Below are positions 35,746-46,695 of a DNA stretch of 64,000 nt, piece by piece. This DNA is from Lethocerus indicus (Eukaryota; Arthropoda; Insecta; Hemiptera; Belostomatidae). Each line of letters starts with the position of its first letter. Within the stretch, counting starts at the first letter, position 1. Location: assembly GCA_019843655.1 (NCBI GenBank), contig JACDQD010000011.1, positions 9,280,604-9,344,603 on the forward strand, written 5' to 3'. The notes below the pieces were generated by a model. The model was given only the letters and a program-made list of their open reading frames with translations, was not told where the DNA came from and did not search any database. The position numbers and the translations under genes were made by a program.

Positions 35746-36469
35746 GATAAATTGGACCATAAAGTTATTGTTTATGCTCGGGCATTATCCAGATGGCTTT
35801 TATTATTGAGTCCTTAAAGGAAAACGTTTATGGAAGTAAATGAAAATAAACTTTGGTTCAAGGTTGACAACATCGTTGGTACTAACTACACTTTTACATG
35901 CTCTCCTACATTATTATCGCGGAATCACTTTTGATTTATTATTATTTGACTATATAATTGAAAAAATACTGAATAATAAATTTAACATATTATTACTATT
36001 TTCGAAATTAAATCGGGAAAGTAATGCCAGCCAAAAACTATAAAAGATTATTATTTCATAATGACAGGGAGATAAAAGGTTGCAATTGAAATTTTTTTCT
36101 TTTTAAGAAATAAAATTGATAATATTTTGCAGATAAAGTAAAAATGTTTTGCTCTAACAGATTTAGTAGTGGGGGAACTCTAGAGAATAGAATAGCTTTG
36201 TCCTCTGTATTCAAAGTTATGACGTTGAGTTGAGAGGTGGAGATACCGGTTTTGTGTATGGAATACATAAAGGGACCTGCGATATTACATAGAAGGGTCT
36301 AGCTAGGGCGGGGTAAGGCTTTGAGTGGCAACACGAGTTCTATTCTCGTCTCGATTTCACCTGGACAAACAGTATATGTTCGCTAAACCTCCACGTAGTT
36401 CTTGTTATTCATGGATTCGTTGCTACGATTTCTCGTGTCGATGTATGACTCCCGAAAGACGTACGATTA
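35746..36469. other. AT-rich sequence, nothing identified
   Basis: It contains a small hairpin ACGAG-TTCTATT-CTCGT at 36334-36350 whose geometry recalls a tRNA T-arm, but the loop lacks the conserved TTCRANY pattern and no cloverleaf surrounds it. Confidence 0.5.
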
Positions 36470-36700
36470 CATATCATATAACGTTCTCGATTCGATGCAT
36501 TATTCAAATTATTTATACGATTATAGGATTGTGAAATACCATCATCTGTATTATTATTCGGTCTCTCACTTATGGTCCCTCGAATTGTCCCTCGAAAACT
36601 ATTATCATATCGTATAGGTTACCAATCATGTGAATTCCAAAGTTCCGGACTCGTCCTTTAAAACTGATGAACTCATTCAATTGCATCCTCTTTGTTAAAT
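36470..36700 (+). repeat. Repeat R364, single partial copy
   Basis: It is nearly collinear with 38981-39232. Shared words include TCGATTCGATGCATTATT, TTATTATTCGGTCTCTCACT, ACCAATCATGTGAATTCCAA and TCAATTGCATCCTCTTTGTT. It lacks about 20 bases present after GGTCC in the other copy. Identity looks high, so the copies are fairly recent. It has no coding capacity that holds in both copies. Unknown family. Confidence 0.85.
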
Positions 36701-38857
36701 TTTTATCCGGATATTTTTTCCGGCGTTTTGTACGATAATTTCGCGAGTTTAAGTTTTTGGACTATAAGTCTCCGGCGGGGACGACGTAACAAGGGCCGCG
36801 ACTCCATCAATCTCGGCGGACCTTGGCGTCTCAGCTCGTAATTAACGTCCCGAAACTTCCCCCCGAAAGTTTCAACTTTCCGTAGGCCTTTTTCAGGACA
36901 AGAGAGAGAGTGAGGGAGGGGGAGGCAGCAAAAGAACTTTATCCAACGCGTTTAAAAAGAAATAAATGTACGGCCGCTTCCTTGGGAGGCAAAACGCCGT
37001 GTATCCGTTGGAAAGGGACAAACAAAAGACCATCAACGAAGTTGAAAAGTGCGCTGTGCAAATTACTTTATATTATAATCCCGCCACAATACGAGGTTTT
37101 GATATTGACACACTGTGTACTCTTCTATCCGGAAATTACAGGATAAATAATCATACAATAAACGTTAATTTTCTATCAGAAGGTATAGTTCAGTTATCTT
37201 AATTTTAGTTACGCATACTGTTTAATTAATCTCGCTTGTTTAGACCTAGGCTTGCTCTCTCCAGTCCTCAGTAGGCCAACAAACCGTATAACCAAGCAGA
37301 CAATTTGAGCACCGTTGATTTACTCCCCCGCGCCTCTTACACGTGTGCACTTAATCATTTTACTGGGCTCCCTACTAATTGCACATCTTTGAGCCTGGCC
37401 GGCTGGATTTCATTTGGAGCTGCAAATAGTTTAATAGCGACGTATATTTCAATACGCGCCTGCACCGATACAAACGTCTTAATAAAAGTCAGCACTCGCT
37501 ATTTATAGAGTCCATTACTGGACTTTATATTAATGTCATAACAGATATATGGCCATTTCAAAATCGTAAATATTATTACATGCCACACTTTATTTATGAG
37601 GCCTCGAGTAATTTATGCTTCCGTGTAATGTATTCTACTGCCTTCTGACATACAAACGTTACCAGTATTATAGCAGAGTGATACTGATTTTCATACCAGC
37701 ATCTAAGTGATGACTTTTCGGTATTTTTATATTAGTTCGTTAATACTATTTATTAGCGAGATAGGATAAAACTAAACTGAAATCTAATGGGTATACTGGA
37801 ATTAGTCAGCTATACCGAATTTTTCCCAATTTTAAATTGGTTGAAATATCTGTCATACTAACGTGGTTATTTTGTGCAAGTGATATTAGTATCGCGACTT
37901 ATAGATTCCGATAAAAGTATGAGGTAATATATATTTACGTCGCTTTTACGTCTTGTACATTAAGATTTCGTTCAGCTGTGTTCCATATTTAGTCTTGATT
38001 ATACTCATCAATTTTTCGCATATATATTTTCAGTATGATAGTTAATTACATTTTGTGATTGCGATATATTTAATTTCATTCAATCATGAAAGGGAAAATC
38101 GACAAGTTTGCGATTATGTAAATTGTGGAAGGGCATTAAATTCATCCCAACTCTTACTTTTCTCGAGACTTTCATTTTATTTCAGCATCCGAATGGATAT
38201 ATTACAGATGTCGAAGCTAATAATCTGTTAGGAAATTGACTCAGTAATGATTAATCGTACCTCTTCTGCGTTATTATAACAAAATATGTCTATATTATAT
38301 AAGTGCTCCTGGCTTTGGGCGCTTATGTTAATTTAAAACTGAAAGACGTATACTACAGGCTGAACGGAGCGTAGGACTTCACAGCCGGTGGGCCGCGGTG
38401 CGCCTTGCGGTTCCGACTTCAAAGAAATTGCGTCATCCCTGGTGCCATAAATTTTCATTTCTACGCAAGATGGGGATAATGAAAAAATATGCTCGGACCA
38501 GCGTCAGTAAATAACGCTTTTATTGACGTCTTTATGTTGCCGAACTTGGAGAACATATTGATGGCACGTGGGAACGGATTTCGGATCCTCGAACCGGGAC
38601 GCCGGGTCCCTTATTCCTCTTACCTCAACAGTAAAATACGCCTTGTTAGGAAGAGTTCTTCATTCGGATGCTGAAAACTCTCCTTGTGTTTTCGGTCTGA
38701 AACACTTGGGAAAAGCCGAAGTGCTTATTCTACAAATATTTGTACGAACTATGAAATTGATAATTAATTATAATTCCAGAAATTGCGTGTCTGTGTAAAA
38801 CCGATCGCAAGCTACCACCGGTAGCCCACGTGGATGTTTTCATTTTTTTTAGTTGAT
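36701..38857. other. Mixed sequence with GC-rich patch (about 36740-36890)
   Basis: Overlapping open frames (78 codons at 36910-37146 and at 36966-37202) are unrecognised. A GA-rich tract lies at about 36901-36927. Most of 37500-38300 is AT-rich and featureless. Confidence 0.5.
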
Positions 38858-39336
38858 AATTAAAATTGAGAGATAAAAATGAGTCCAATAAATTTATGAA
38901 ATAATTTTGAATTTTATCTTTGGTAGCTCGCCGCGTATTCCCTTATTTGGGGAGTAGACCTTTGGGTCGTGGAGTGTGCCATCATATACTGTTCTCGATT
39001 CGATGCATTATTGAAATTATTTATACGATTTAAGATTGCGAAATACCATCGTCTGTATTATTATTCGGTCTCTCACTTATGGTCCGATTCAACAGGTTTA
39101 GGGTCCCTCGAATTGTCTCTTAGTGTTTCTATTATCATATCCTATAGGTTACCAATCATGTGAATTCCAAGGTTTCGGACTCGTCCTTTAAAACTAATTA
39201 AAATTTATTCAATTGCATCCTCTTTGTTAAATTATGAAAGTATGAGTCCGAAAAAATTGATGAAATAATTTTGAATTTCATCTTTGGTAGCTCGCCGCGT
39301 ATTCCCTTATTTGGACCTTCGGGTCGGGGAGTGTCC
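38858..39336 (+). repeat. Repeat R364, partial tandem (about 1.3 units)
   Basis: The segment around TGAAATAATTTTGAAT, TTTGGTAGCTCGCCGCGTAT and TCCCTTATTTGG occurs at 38897 and again at 39261, a spacing of 364 bases. Between them lies the part shared with 36470-36700. The second unit breaks off after GGGAGTGTCC (39336). This arrangement suggests a unit of about 360 bases that was once tandem, as in a small satellite or a transposon-derived tandem repeat. No terminal repeat, tail or protein is visible. Confidence 0.85.
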
Positions 39337-39399
39337 TTGGACAGTAAATTCGTTTCAGTATTCTCAATTTCACAATAAGAATTCTTCGCGTAAACATCG

Positions 39400-39850
39400 G
39401 TTACGGAAATAGCCAGAAAAAAAATGATAGCCGTCGGATTATTATTAGACGCGCGATATGATGTGTTAGGGGGTTGGAGGGGGTCTGGCTTGTGGAGACT
39501 GTGATTGACGGGGCCGGGGGTGGGGTCGGGCGTTATAAACACGGGGATATTATGGGTGGGGCGCCGCCGCCGCCGCTTAATGACCGGCCGATAAAGTCGG
39601 CGGAATTATACGCCGCCGGCTCGTAAACGGGGCGTCCGCCGGCCGCTATTAGAAGCGCGGGGACGCGTCCCTTTTAAATGCCCGCATTTAAACGGTGTCG
39701 ATGTTCGGCTGTCAGAGGCTCGCCCGCTACCAGCACCCCGGTCGGGGCAATAAAGTCAATGGACTGGCGTCCCTGAGGTACGCGAACGGGCTCTCAGCTA
39801 CCCGTCCGGTATTCCGGTTGACAGGGATTTCTATGCGTCTGACACGAATT
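39400..39850. other. GC/CpG-rich block with G4 motif and (GCC)n
   Basis: The most GC-rich part of the window. G-runs at 39510-39530 (GGGG-CC-GGGGG-T-GGGG-TC-GGG) satisfy the canonical G-quadruplex rule. A short (GCC)n tract follows at 39563-39576. Many CG dinucleotides are present. It could be a promoter-type island, but I see no TATA box/initiator pair that I would defend. Confidence 0.6.
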
Positions 39851-41050
39851 AAAACGCAATAGGTGAGCGTTACTTTTATTTCAAGATTCCTTTCATAAGT
39901 GCGTACATGCTACGCTCTCAATTAGGTGAAGAACATGCCCCCCAATATTCCTATTCTGACGGAATAGGTAAGATATCAGACTGACGTACAAATAAAAAAT
40001 TAATAAATTTCTGTCTAGAATTACGCATAATATTGAATTATTATCGTTACACTTCTGTTAGATATTTGTTCAAAATATTTAAGCTTTAGAAATTACGGAC
40101 GCGGTGATTGAACACTGGGGGCGTACCGTTGGCCAGTGAAGCGGTACCAATAAGGCGCTAATTAAGCTAAGCTTCGCGGGCAACGGAGGCGGTGGGTCGT
40201 TAGGGTGGTTCATATTTGTTCCCGGAGAAAGCCGCGTTGCGACAGCTATAGCACCGGCTGCAGCGCCCCGGTCGACAATAGGCCTTTATGGTCTCGGTAT
40301 TGACCTTTGAGCGCCATATGCTGCTCTAGTGATTTGTACAAACCGTCGTTTTGGGACCGAATTTCTGGGAATTTCCAATACTGCTAGTTTAGTATCTGCT
40401 AAAACTCGGACAGTTTTGAACAGAAGAGGATCATAAGTAGGGCTTTTGATTGATTGTCTGGCATATCGCCTTAATTTCTGTACTCGCTGATTTGGTCTTG
40501 TCTTCGACCGGATAGTAGTATTATTAAACAATAACGAATATTTGAATTCACTCATTGAGGCCATCTTACATTGGTATGTCAAGTGCGCTATCGTAGTTGA
40601 GCTACGATTGCCACACGATTTTGCTGAACGGATTTGATTAATTTACGATTAATATATCATAAAATAACAATTTGTTATATTTTGCGTTATATAAAATAAT
40701 TAACACAAGTTTGTTTTTTGTTTCAGGTGAGTTTCTACACTATACCAAAGCATGGGATTGTGGTGAGTTTTTATTTCTCATAATTTTTAATCACTTCTAT
40801 CTTATCGAGTTTGGACAAATGAACAGATAGATAAATAGATAGGCTAATTACATGGCAAAATTGTATTTTGTTCCGTCTAAGCCGCCGTATGTCTCGCTCA
40901 AACTTTTATGGAACGGGGAATGCCGTCGTTCCAGGTAATGCGGCTTTCTAGCAATTAGCCGTTTCAATCCGAGCCGAGAATAACGTTGCGCCCATCGTGT
41001 CTTTCACGTTCGGCCCAGTTTAGGTTTAATTCCATGTTGAAAAACGTAAA
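39851..41050. other. Mixed sequence; unidentified minus-strand open frame and splice-like motif
   Basis: A 98-codon minus-strand frame (40286-40582) has a balanced, basic, fairly protein-like composition but matches nothing I know, and no splice sites could be assigned to it. A perfect 7-bp stem ATCGTAG/CTACGAT with a 5-nt loop lies at 40590-40608. The combined splice motif at 40726/40727 is described separately. Confidence 0.4.
40708..40733 (+). promoter_or_regulatory. Possible recursive (zero-exon) splice site
   Basis: A T-rich tract ends TTTCAG at 40726 and is followed immediately by GTGAGT. A good 3' splice site thus abuts a good 5' splice site, with a TTAAC branch-point-like word upstream (40700-40704). 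In flies, long introns use such juxtaposed sites to be removed stepwise. Its use here depends on the region being inside a long + strand intron, which the sequence does not show. Confidence 0.35.
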
Positions 41051-41082
41051 ACATATTTCCGCCGCGCCTCCATATTTGCCCC

Positions 41083-41100
41083 CTCTCTCTCTCTCTCTCT
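41083..41100. repeat. (CT)9 microsatellite
   Basis: Uninterrupted CT dinucleotides within a pyrimidine-rich run. Confidence 0.95.
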
Positions 41101-42803
41101 CCGCCTTGGCTTTGCGATTCGGAGGCCGACACTTGCTGGAGCTTACACAAGCACCCGACGGCCGCGATTGGAAATTAAGTCAATATCAGAAAGCGTCGGG
41201 TTAAGTGTGCAATTATAAAAATGGTACCAGTTTCCATTTGAGTTTGAAGTAACGGCTCGTAGGTTGACTGGATCAATTCTCACTGCAGTCATAACCAAAT
41301 GAGCACCGTGTGTTTACGTTGTCCTTCAGGTTTTACTGCGCTATATAATTGTATGTTTCACACATGCCAGCCAGAAGAGAGAACCAATTAAAAAAATATA
41401 ATTATATGTTATAAGAAGTATATGTGTATGTATGTTATATGTGTGTGCGATTCCCGGTATCATTTGAATAGTACTTCATTATTTTGAAGAATCATTCAGA
41501 CCGAAGTTTTAAATTTAATTGTCGATCAGCGTTTTAATGCCTTGCTGTCTGAGTAAAACATATTTTATCGCATAGCACTGTTTTACAGAGGAATAGATCC
41601 AATTATACTATTCGCAAATTATTCTTAGCCCCCTGAAGATGGGCGTCTGGCGGTATGCATTTGGGTACCGCCCACCAACAGCATTCAGCTCGCCGGCCAG
41701 AATATATTTTACCTCCCGATTAAAATATCTACATTCTTGTTGTTTGTCTTTTTCTAGACCAGTATTTTCGGATAGTATAGTGGGTTTTTTTTTGTGTACG
41801 GCGGCAGGCGAAAATTTTCGGCCTCGTTCTTCTTCGGATTTATATTCGCCTCGAATTCTTCTTGACGAACGCTCGTGAGATATATCTCAGTGTATGCGTA
41901 TACCTGCCAGTTGTATAGGTTAAATGAAATATCTGAAGAACCATATAAAATAGGAACAGGACAACGGTATTATGGATTTAAACAATGAAGTAAATATTAC
42001 ATCATCTCAACGGATTTATAAATTTAGCGCGAAAAGATTCGCGCGTTTGCGTTGACCTATTCGATTTTGGACACCAAACAAAAAACGAAGGAAAACATTA
42101 ATATTAACCTGCGTGTCATTTAATTTTATGAGGGAATTAATAAAATGTTCACGATCTCAGATGTTATGCACTCTCGCCGTAGTAAAATATCCCAGGAAAG
42201 GCCGAAACGAGGCAGAAGGCTTGTAGCGGCTAACGCGCCTATTGTTTATTAGGGTCATTATTACTTTACAGGTATTGTACTGGCAGTCGATAGGGCGCTT
42301 GGAGTAGAATCATGGGACGTCGGTGGGCCGCGGGACACGGGCGCTAGCCGCCTTTCCATGCATATTCTATCGGACGGCGTTCGCCCCCTTTATCTTAACG
42401 GGCATCTCGGACAGCGTCTACTGTCCCGCACTATAACCGGCTAATCGATTGTCGCTGATCTCTATCTGGGAGAACCTCTCGCGGTGCGCACAGCGCCGGC
42501 TTCGCGGGTGAATTCCCCGGGCGGTGAATAATTCAAGAAGGGAGGGGGGAAGCGTGTGCTTTTCCGGGGGCGCGTGTATGTCATCGATCGCGATCGGCAA
42601 AACAACCGATAAGGATCAAGTCAAGTAATTCAAAATCTCGATGTCAATCTTAACGCTGAGATTGGCAGGCGAATCTTTTTCAATCACTCGTCCGGTTGCA
42701 CTTGTCGAGCCTATGCAAAGTTTTGTATTATCCACATTATTATAACATTGATTTACGGAGAGGAACCAAGGTCAAAACTTAGCCTATGGTAAGTATGTAA
42801 TAT
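41101..42803. other. Mixed sequence with TG/TA-rich tract and GC-rich block (about 42160-42600)
   Basis: A TA/TG-rich tract lies at about 41398-41450. No gene is recognised in the open frames (79 codons or fewer). Confidence 0.5.
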
Positions 42804-42895
42804 TATGAGGAGGAAATAAATTCAGTCGTTAATTTTAGAGGAACATAGTTGTCAGGCAATATGAAAGCTAAACTTTCGCTCATGCCAACCAGGCG
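42804..42895 (+). repeat. Dispersed repeat DR1, diverged copy
   Basis: It follows the DR1 order: ATGAGGAGGAAATAAATTCAG, GTTAATTTTAGAGGAAC, CAGGCAATATGAAAGC and AAACTTTCGCTCATGCC. Each corresponds to a segment of the copy at 15664-15783. Divergence is clearly higher than between the first and last copies. Confidence 0.55.
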
Positions 42896-45800
42896 AATTG
42901 ATGATCTAAACAAATGCCCTGACGTCCTCATAACTGATTTATTATCAATTCCATTCTGTTTGGAGTGTCCTAGGCGTTCGCCTATGCCCGCTCATTAATT
43001 TCGATTGCCGTTCACCTCAAGACCACACACATATGAACAGTAGTAGATTTAGATTTGGAGCGTGGACGCGGTCTTCCTCGTGGCAGCTGCAATCGACTTG
43101 GTCCTTGTGAAACGATGAATTGTCCTATCGCTACCTCCCCGTTTGATGTCAGGTGCACCGCCCACGACATTCCCGATCCCGAAGCCCAAATCAATTGAGC
43201 AATTTGAGACCGGCAATTTGCGCCCCGACCGTTTATTTTTATCCCCTGCAATTTCCAACCGCCCGGCAACCCATTATTAAATAGTGCGAACGAAAACATC
43301 TGCGGTGGACACCCATCCCCATCCCCCCCCATTTTGCGAAATTGGCTCATGGAACCGGTCGTTTATTAGTACCGGATGCGATTAATTTGAATAAAAAGAC
43401 GTTGAAACGATGTTGTCGTAAAAGCTTAATTTGAGCCCTGTCGACGTTGTAATGCGTCACCTGATTCCTTATGTAGGATATATGTGGGCGTCACATTTGA
43501 ATAATGAATAAAAATGTATTCTATATTACGTTATAATATTCTGTATAAGAATGTATATAGTCTTTGAAATTTCTCGTCTTGAAATTGCATGAAAAATAAA
43601 TGCAGGAAAAAATAAAAAACAATATTGGAATATATATCTAATATATTTTACGATTTTTTTATATCTTTCAATAATAATAAATAGGAATGAATGGTAATAA
43701 TGGGGGCTCTGCTTCCTATTTGGCTCACTCGCCAACCCCAAGCGATTGAATTTAAAGGGATAGTATATACTGTAGAAGAATACGCTGGGGGCGGGAGGAA
43801 AAAATAGTGAGATTTAAGAGAAGTATTTCCCAATATTCCATAGAATTCATTATATTGCTTTCGAATATATCTATTTCACGGGAGGAAATGTAATATTCAC
43901 GCGGAAAAATATTTTCAGTATAATATACAAATTATAAATTAAAAAACATAAAAACGAAATATTACACCTGCTGTAAACTGGAATTTTAATATGTTAAACT
44001 CTTATGAAATTCGTTTAAACAATATGAAACAGTAAACTTAGTATAATCTCCTGTAACAGTGATATTTGGATGCTACAGCTTGCCCAGCCGAATCCCCTCT
44101 CTTACAACGTGCATGTTTTATCGTTTTCCTTAATTAGTCATGACTCGTGTTTTTATTGCAATAACTCCACTGCCAGTGCTTGCAAAGCATTTAATTTTAT
44201 GATTTCGAGATCTAACTTCTCTGCAGTTGTTCCAAGCCCACCTGAGAATCCGTGTAACCGGTCATCATTAGTTTCGCTTGCGGGGGGGGGGTTTATGGAT
44301 TTGAAAAATGTGTGTTTTCGGCGGTAGCATTATCCACCCTCTCAACTTATTTATTCGCAGGCGCCACCTCAGTCGCTCTTGTCATCCTATTTACTGAAAG
44401 CTAAGCGCGAACCGAGTTCACAAAATATGCTCCATTAGCAGCAGAAGTGCTGACTTTTCCGCGGGGAAAATTTACATCCAAATACCCACTAGGTGTCCCG
44501 GTCGGTGGCTCAATTCACCAACTGCCACGATACTCTTTCATATAACTGTACAACTTTCTCTGTGAATTTTAAATTATTTTATACATTTTTGTCGAGAACA
44601 TTAAAGGATCCGATAACCTCGGTGCTTGTTGAACGCCAATCATGCATATAAACACACATACATATGCACGCACACCTGTAAAAAGTCGATTCCTGCCGGA
44701 TCTAAGCAATTGTATATTGTAGGCAATGTTGAACTCATGATGTGGAGGAAGATACAAAAATGAAGTATATTTGACCGCGATGTTCTACTAATTCGCTAAT
44801 TCCCTACCGTAAATCTAGAGTCCCTCTCTACATCGGAATTTTTAGCGGTAATTAAACCGGTGAGAAAGCCCCCTGTAAAAATCACGCTAATCCGAGGATT
44901 TAATGGCCGTTCTCGTCCCAGTTTTTATCTGTTTTCTAATTATTTCTTCGTAATTACCCTCATGGCCAAGGTTCTCTAATGGATTTCGAGAATTTATCGC
45001 CTATTTTTAAACTTAAAAATAATAGGGAGGAGCATTACACAAGTGTTTAACACGGGTTGTGCAACTCGGTGGCCCTTAACACAAATGAAAGGCGCTCGGT
45101 TTTAAACGTTCTTGCACCATATGGCTTCTTGTTTCTTATACTGTAATTATGACGGAAAACAGGGCGCATTTAATTTTATTAGCACCTGATTTAAAACACT
45201 TGAAAGGTCGTATAATTTAGAAGGCAGAGTTGCGTAATTATAAAGAAAATTATCATAACACTTTTGACTGTTTTATTTCGATTTAAAAACTGAACATTTA
45301 TATCACAAATACCTGACACGAAATAATCGGAGTAGTTGGATAGTCTTTGGACAAACTTTATAAAGTCACCCACAGTCTTGCGTTACCCTCGTCCGGTTTG
45401 AAATATGATAAGATTTATTTAGGCCTCCTCAAACATTTTCAAGATATTCGGTGTTTCATATAGGCCCGTGGATTCATCCCTTATGAAACCGGGCGGATTG
45501 TAAATATTGATGCCGATGCTTCATCTTCTGCCGAGCCGAGACCCGTTCAGGAGCCTAATGGAGGGTATCGATGTCTCCCCGGATATTCGGATTTATACGT
45601 ACGTCGGATTTTCGGACGTACAAACTACCGCCAGGTAAAACCCGGTATATATTATGGGGGTTGCGGCCCGAAGGAAAAATTCGAATACGATTACTTACGC
45701 TTTCCCGGCCTCTGGAAGTTTGCTTCTTGGCCAACGGAGGTTCCCGGATGTTTTGATGTCTTAGAATCTTCTATGAATTTACATAATGAGTTTCCAAATT

Positions 45801-46682
45801 CTTGAACATACGGCTGAAAATTGTTTTCAACGCAAAATGAATCAATCAATGAAAAATAAAAGCGTTATTTTTGTTTAATAGAATAGTTTTGCTCCCGACT
45901 AGTTTATGGCTCTATTACCTGCCGTAGGCTGAAATTCTATCTGGACATTAATATTTATTATAGCGTTAGTTTTATTTCATTATATAAAAAATAGGTAATA
46001 ACCATATTCCGTAATTAGATTGTTCAAATCGTTTGCTGCACGGTAGGACGTAGCATATGTGCTAGGAAAATAAGCTATGTCTAGAAACAAGGAAAGATTT
46101 TCTTGTGCATGTTTCATTTCACCTTCTATATATTTTTGTAGAGCCTTCCTTGCGTACTCGGAATAGATTTTCATTCCTCAGCGTTACATTCTCGCAGCCG
46201 GTTGTAAAGATCTGTATAAGGTATCGAGAAACTACCGAACCCTGTTCTTAGTAAACAGAATTCGTCGGGACATAAGAGGTACCTTTCGTTTTGTCAAAGG
46301 TTACAAGGAAACATGATATCCCGCCTTACGCTCTGTCTCCTTTCAAATATCAAATCGATTCAAATATCTGCTTTAGCCAGAGTTTTACATTTAAATGTTA
46401 TCACCTCCAATTAGCTAGAAGAATAAATAGCGGTATAAAATCCTATCCATATAAACAATAAATTAATTCCTTTGGCTAAATAAAATTGTTTTCGTACGGA
46501 AAAATACTCCAAGGCCCATGGAATACTTCGTAATAGTTTAGGCGTGACAACTTGTCTGGGTAGATGGTAATGCCATCAGTGCCGCCCCCCGCTGCCCCCA
46601 TTCCATCCGGACTCTCACCATTAGATTAAGTGCAGGGGACCATTTCAAATGATGTATGTTTCGGGTTAAGTTGTAATGTCAA
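42896..46682. other. Mixed sequence with GC-rich blocks, nothing firmly identified
   Basis: GC-rich blocks lie at about 43060-43370 and 45450-45740, with a run of 10 G at 44282-44291. A 64-codon minus-strand frame (45980-46174) is fairly protein-like but has a stop just upstream of its ATG and no recognisable motif, so it is not called. Confidence 0.45.
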
Positions 46683-46695
46683 CCCCCCCCCCCCC
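46683..46695. repeat. C13 homopolymer
   Basis: Thirteen consecutive C residues. Long C/G runs recur in the window (32252, 44282, 55298). Confidence 0.95.

Noticed and set aside
36334..36350. 5-bp stem with 7-nt loop resembling a tRNA T-arm
   Set aside because: The loop TTCTATT lacks the conserved purine and the other arms of a tRNA are missing.
41355..41371. TTTCACACATGCCAG, matching the DR1 tail
   Set aside because: Only about 15 bases match and the upstream DR1 blocks are absent, so it is not counted as a copy.
45980..46174. 64-codon minus-strand frame with protein-like composition
   Set aside because: A stop lies two codons before the ATG, no splice donor is convincing and I recognise no family.
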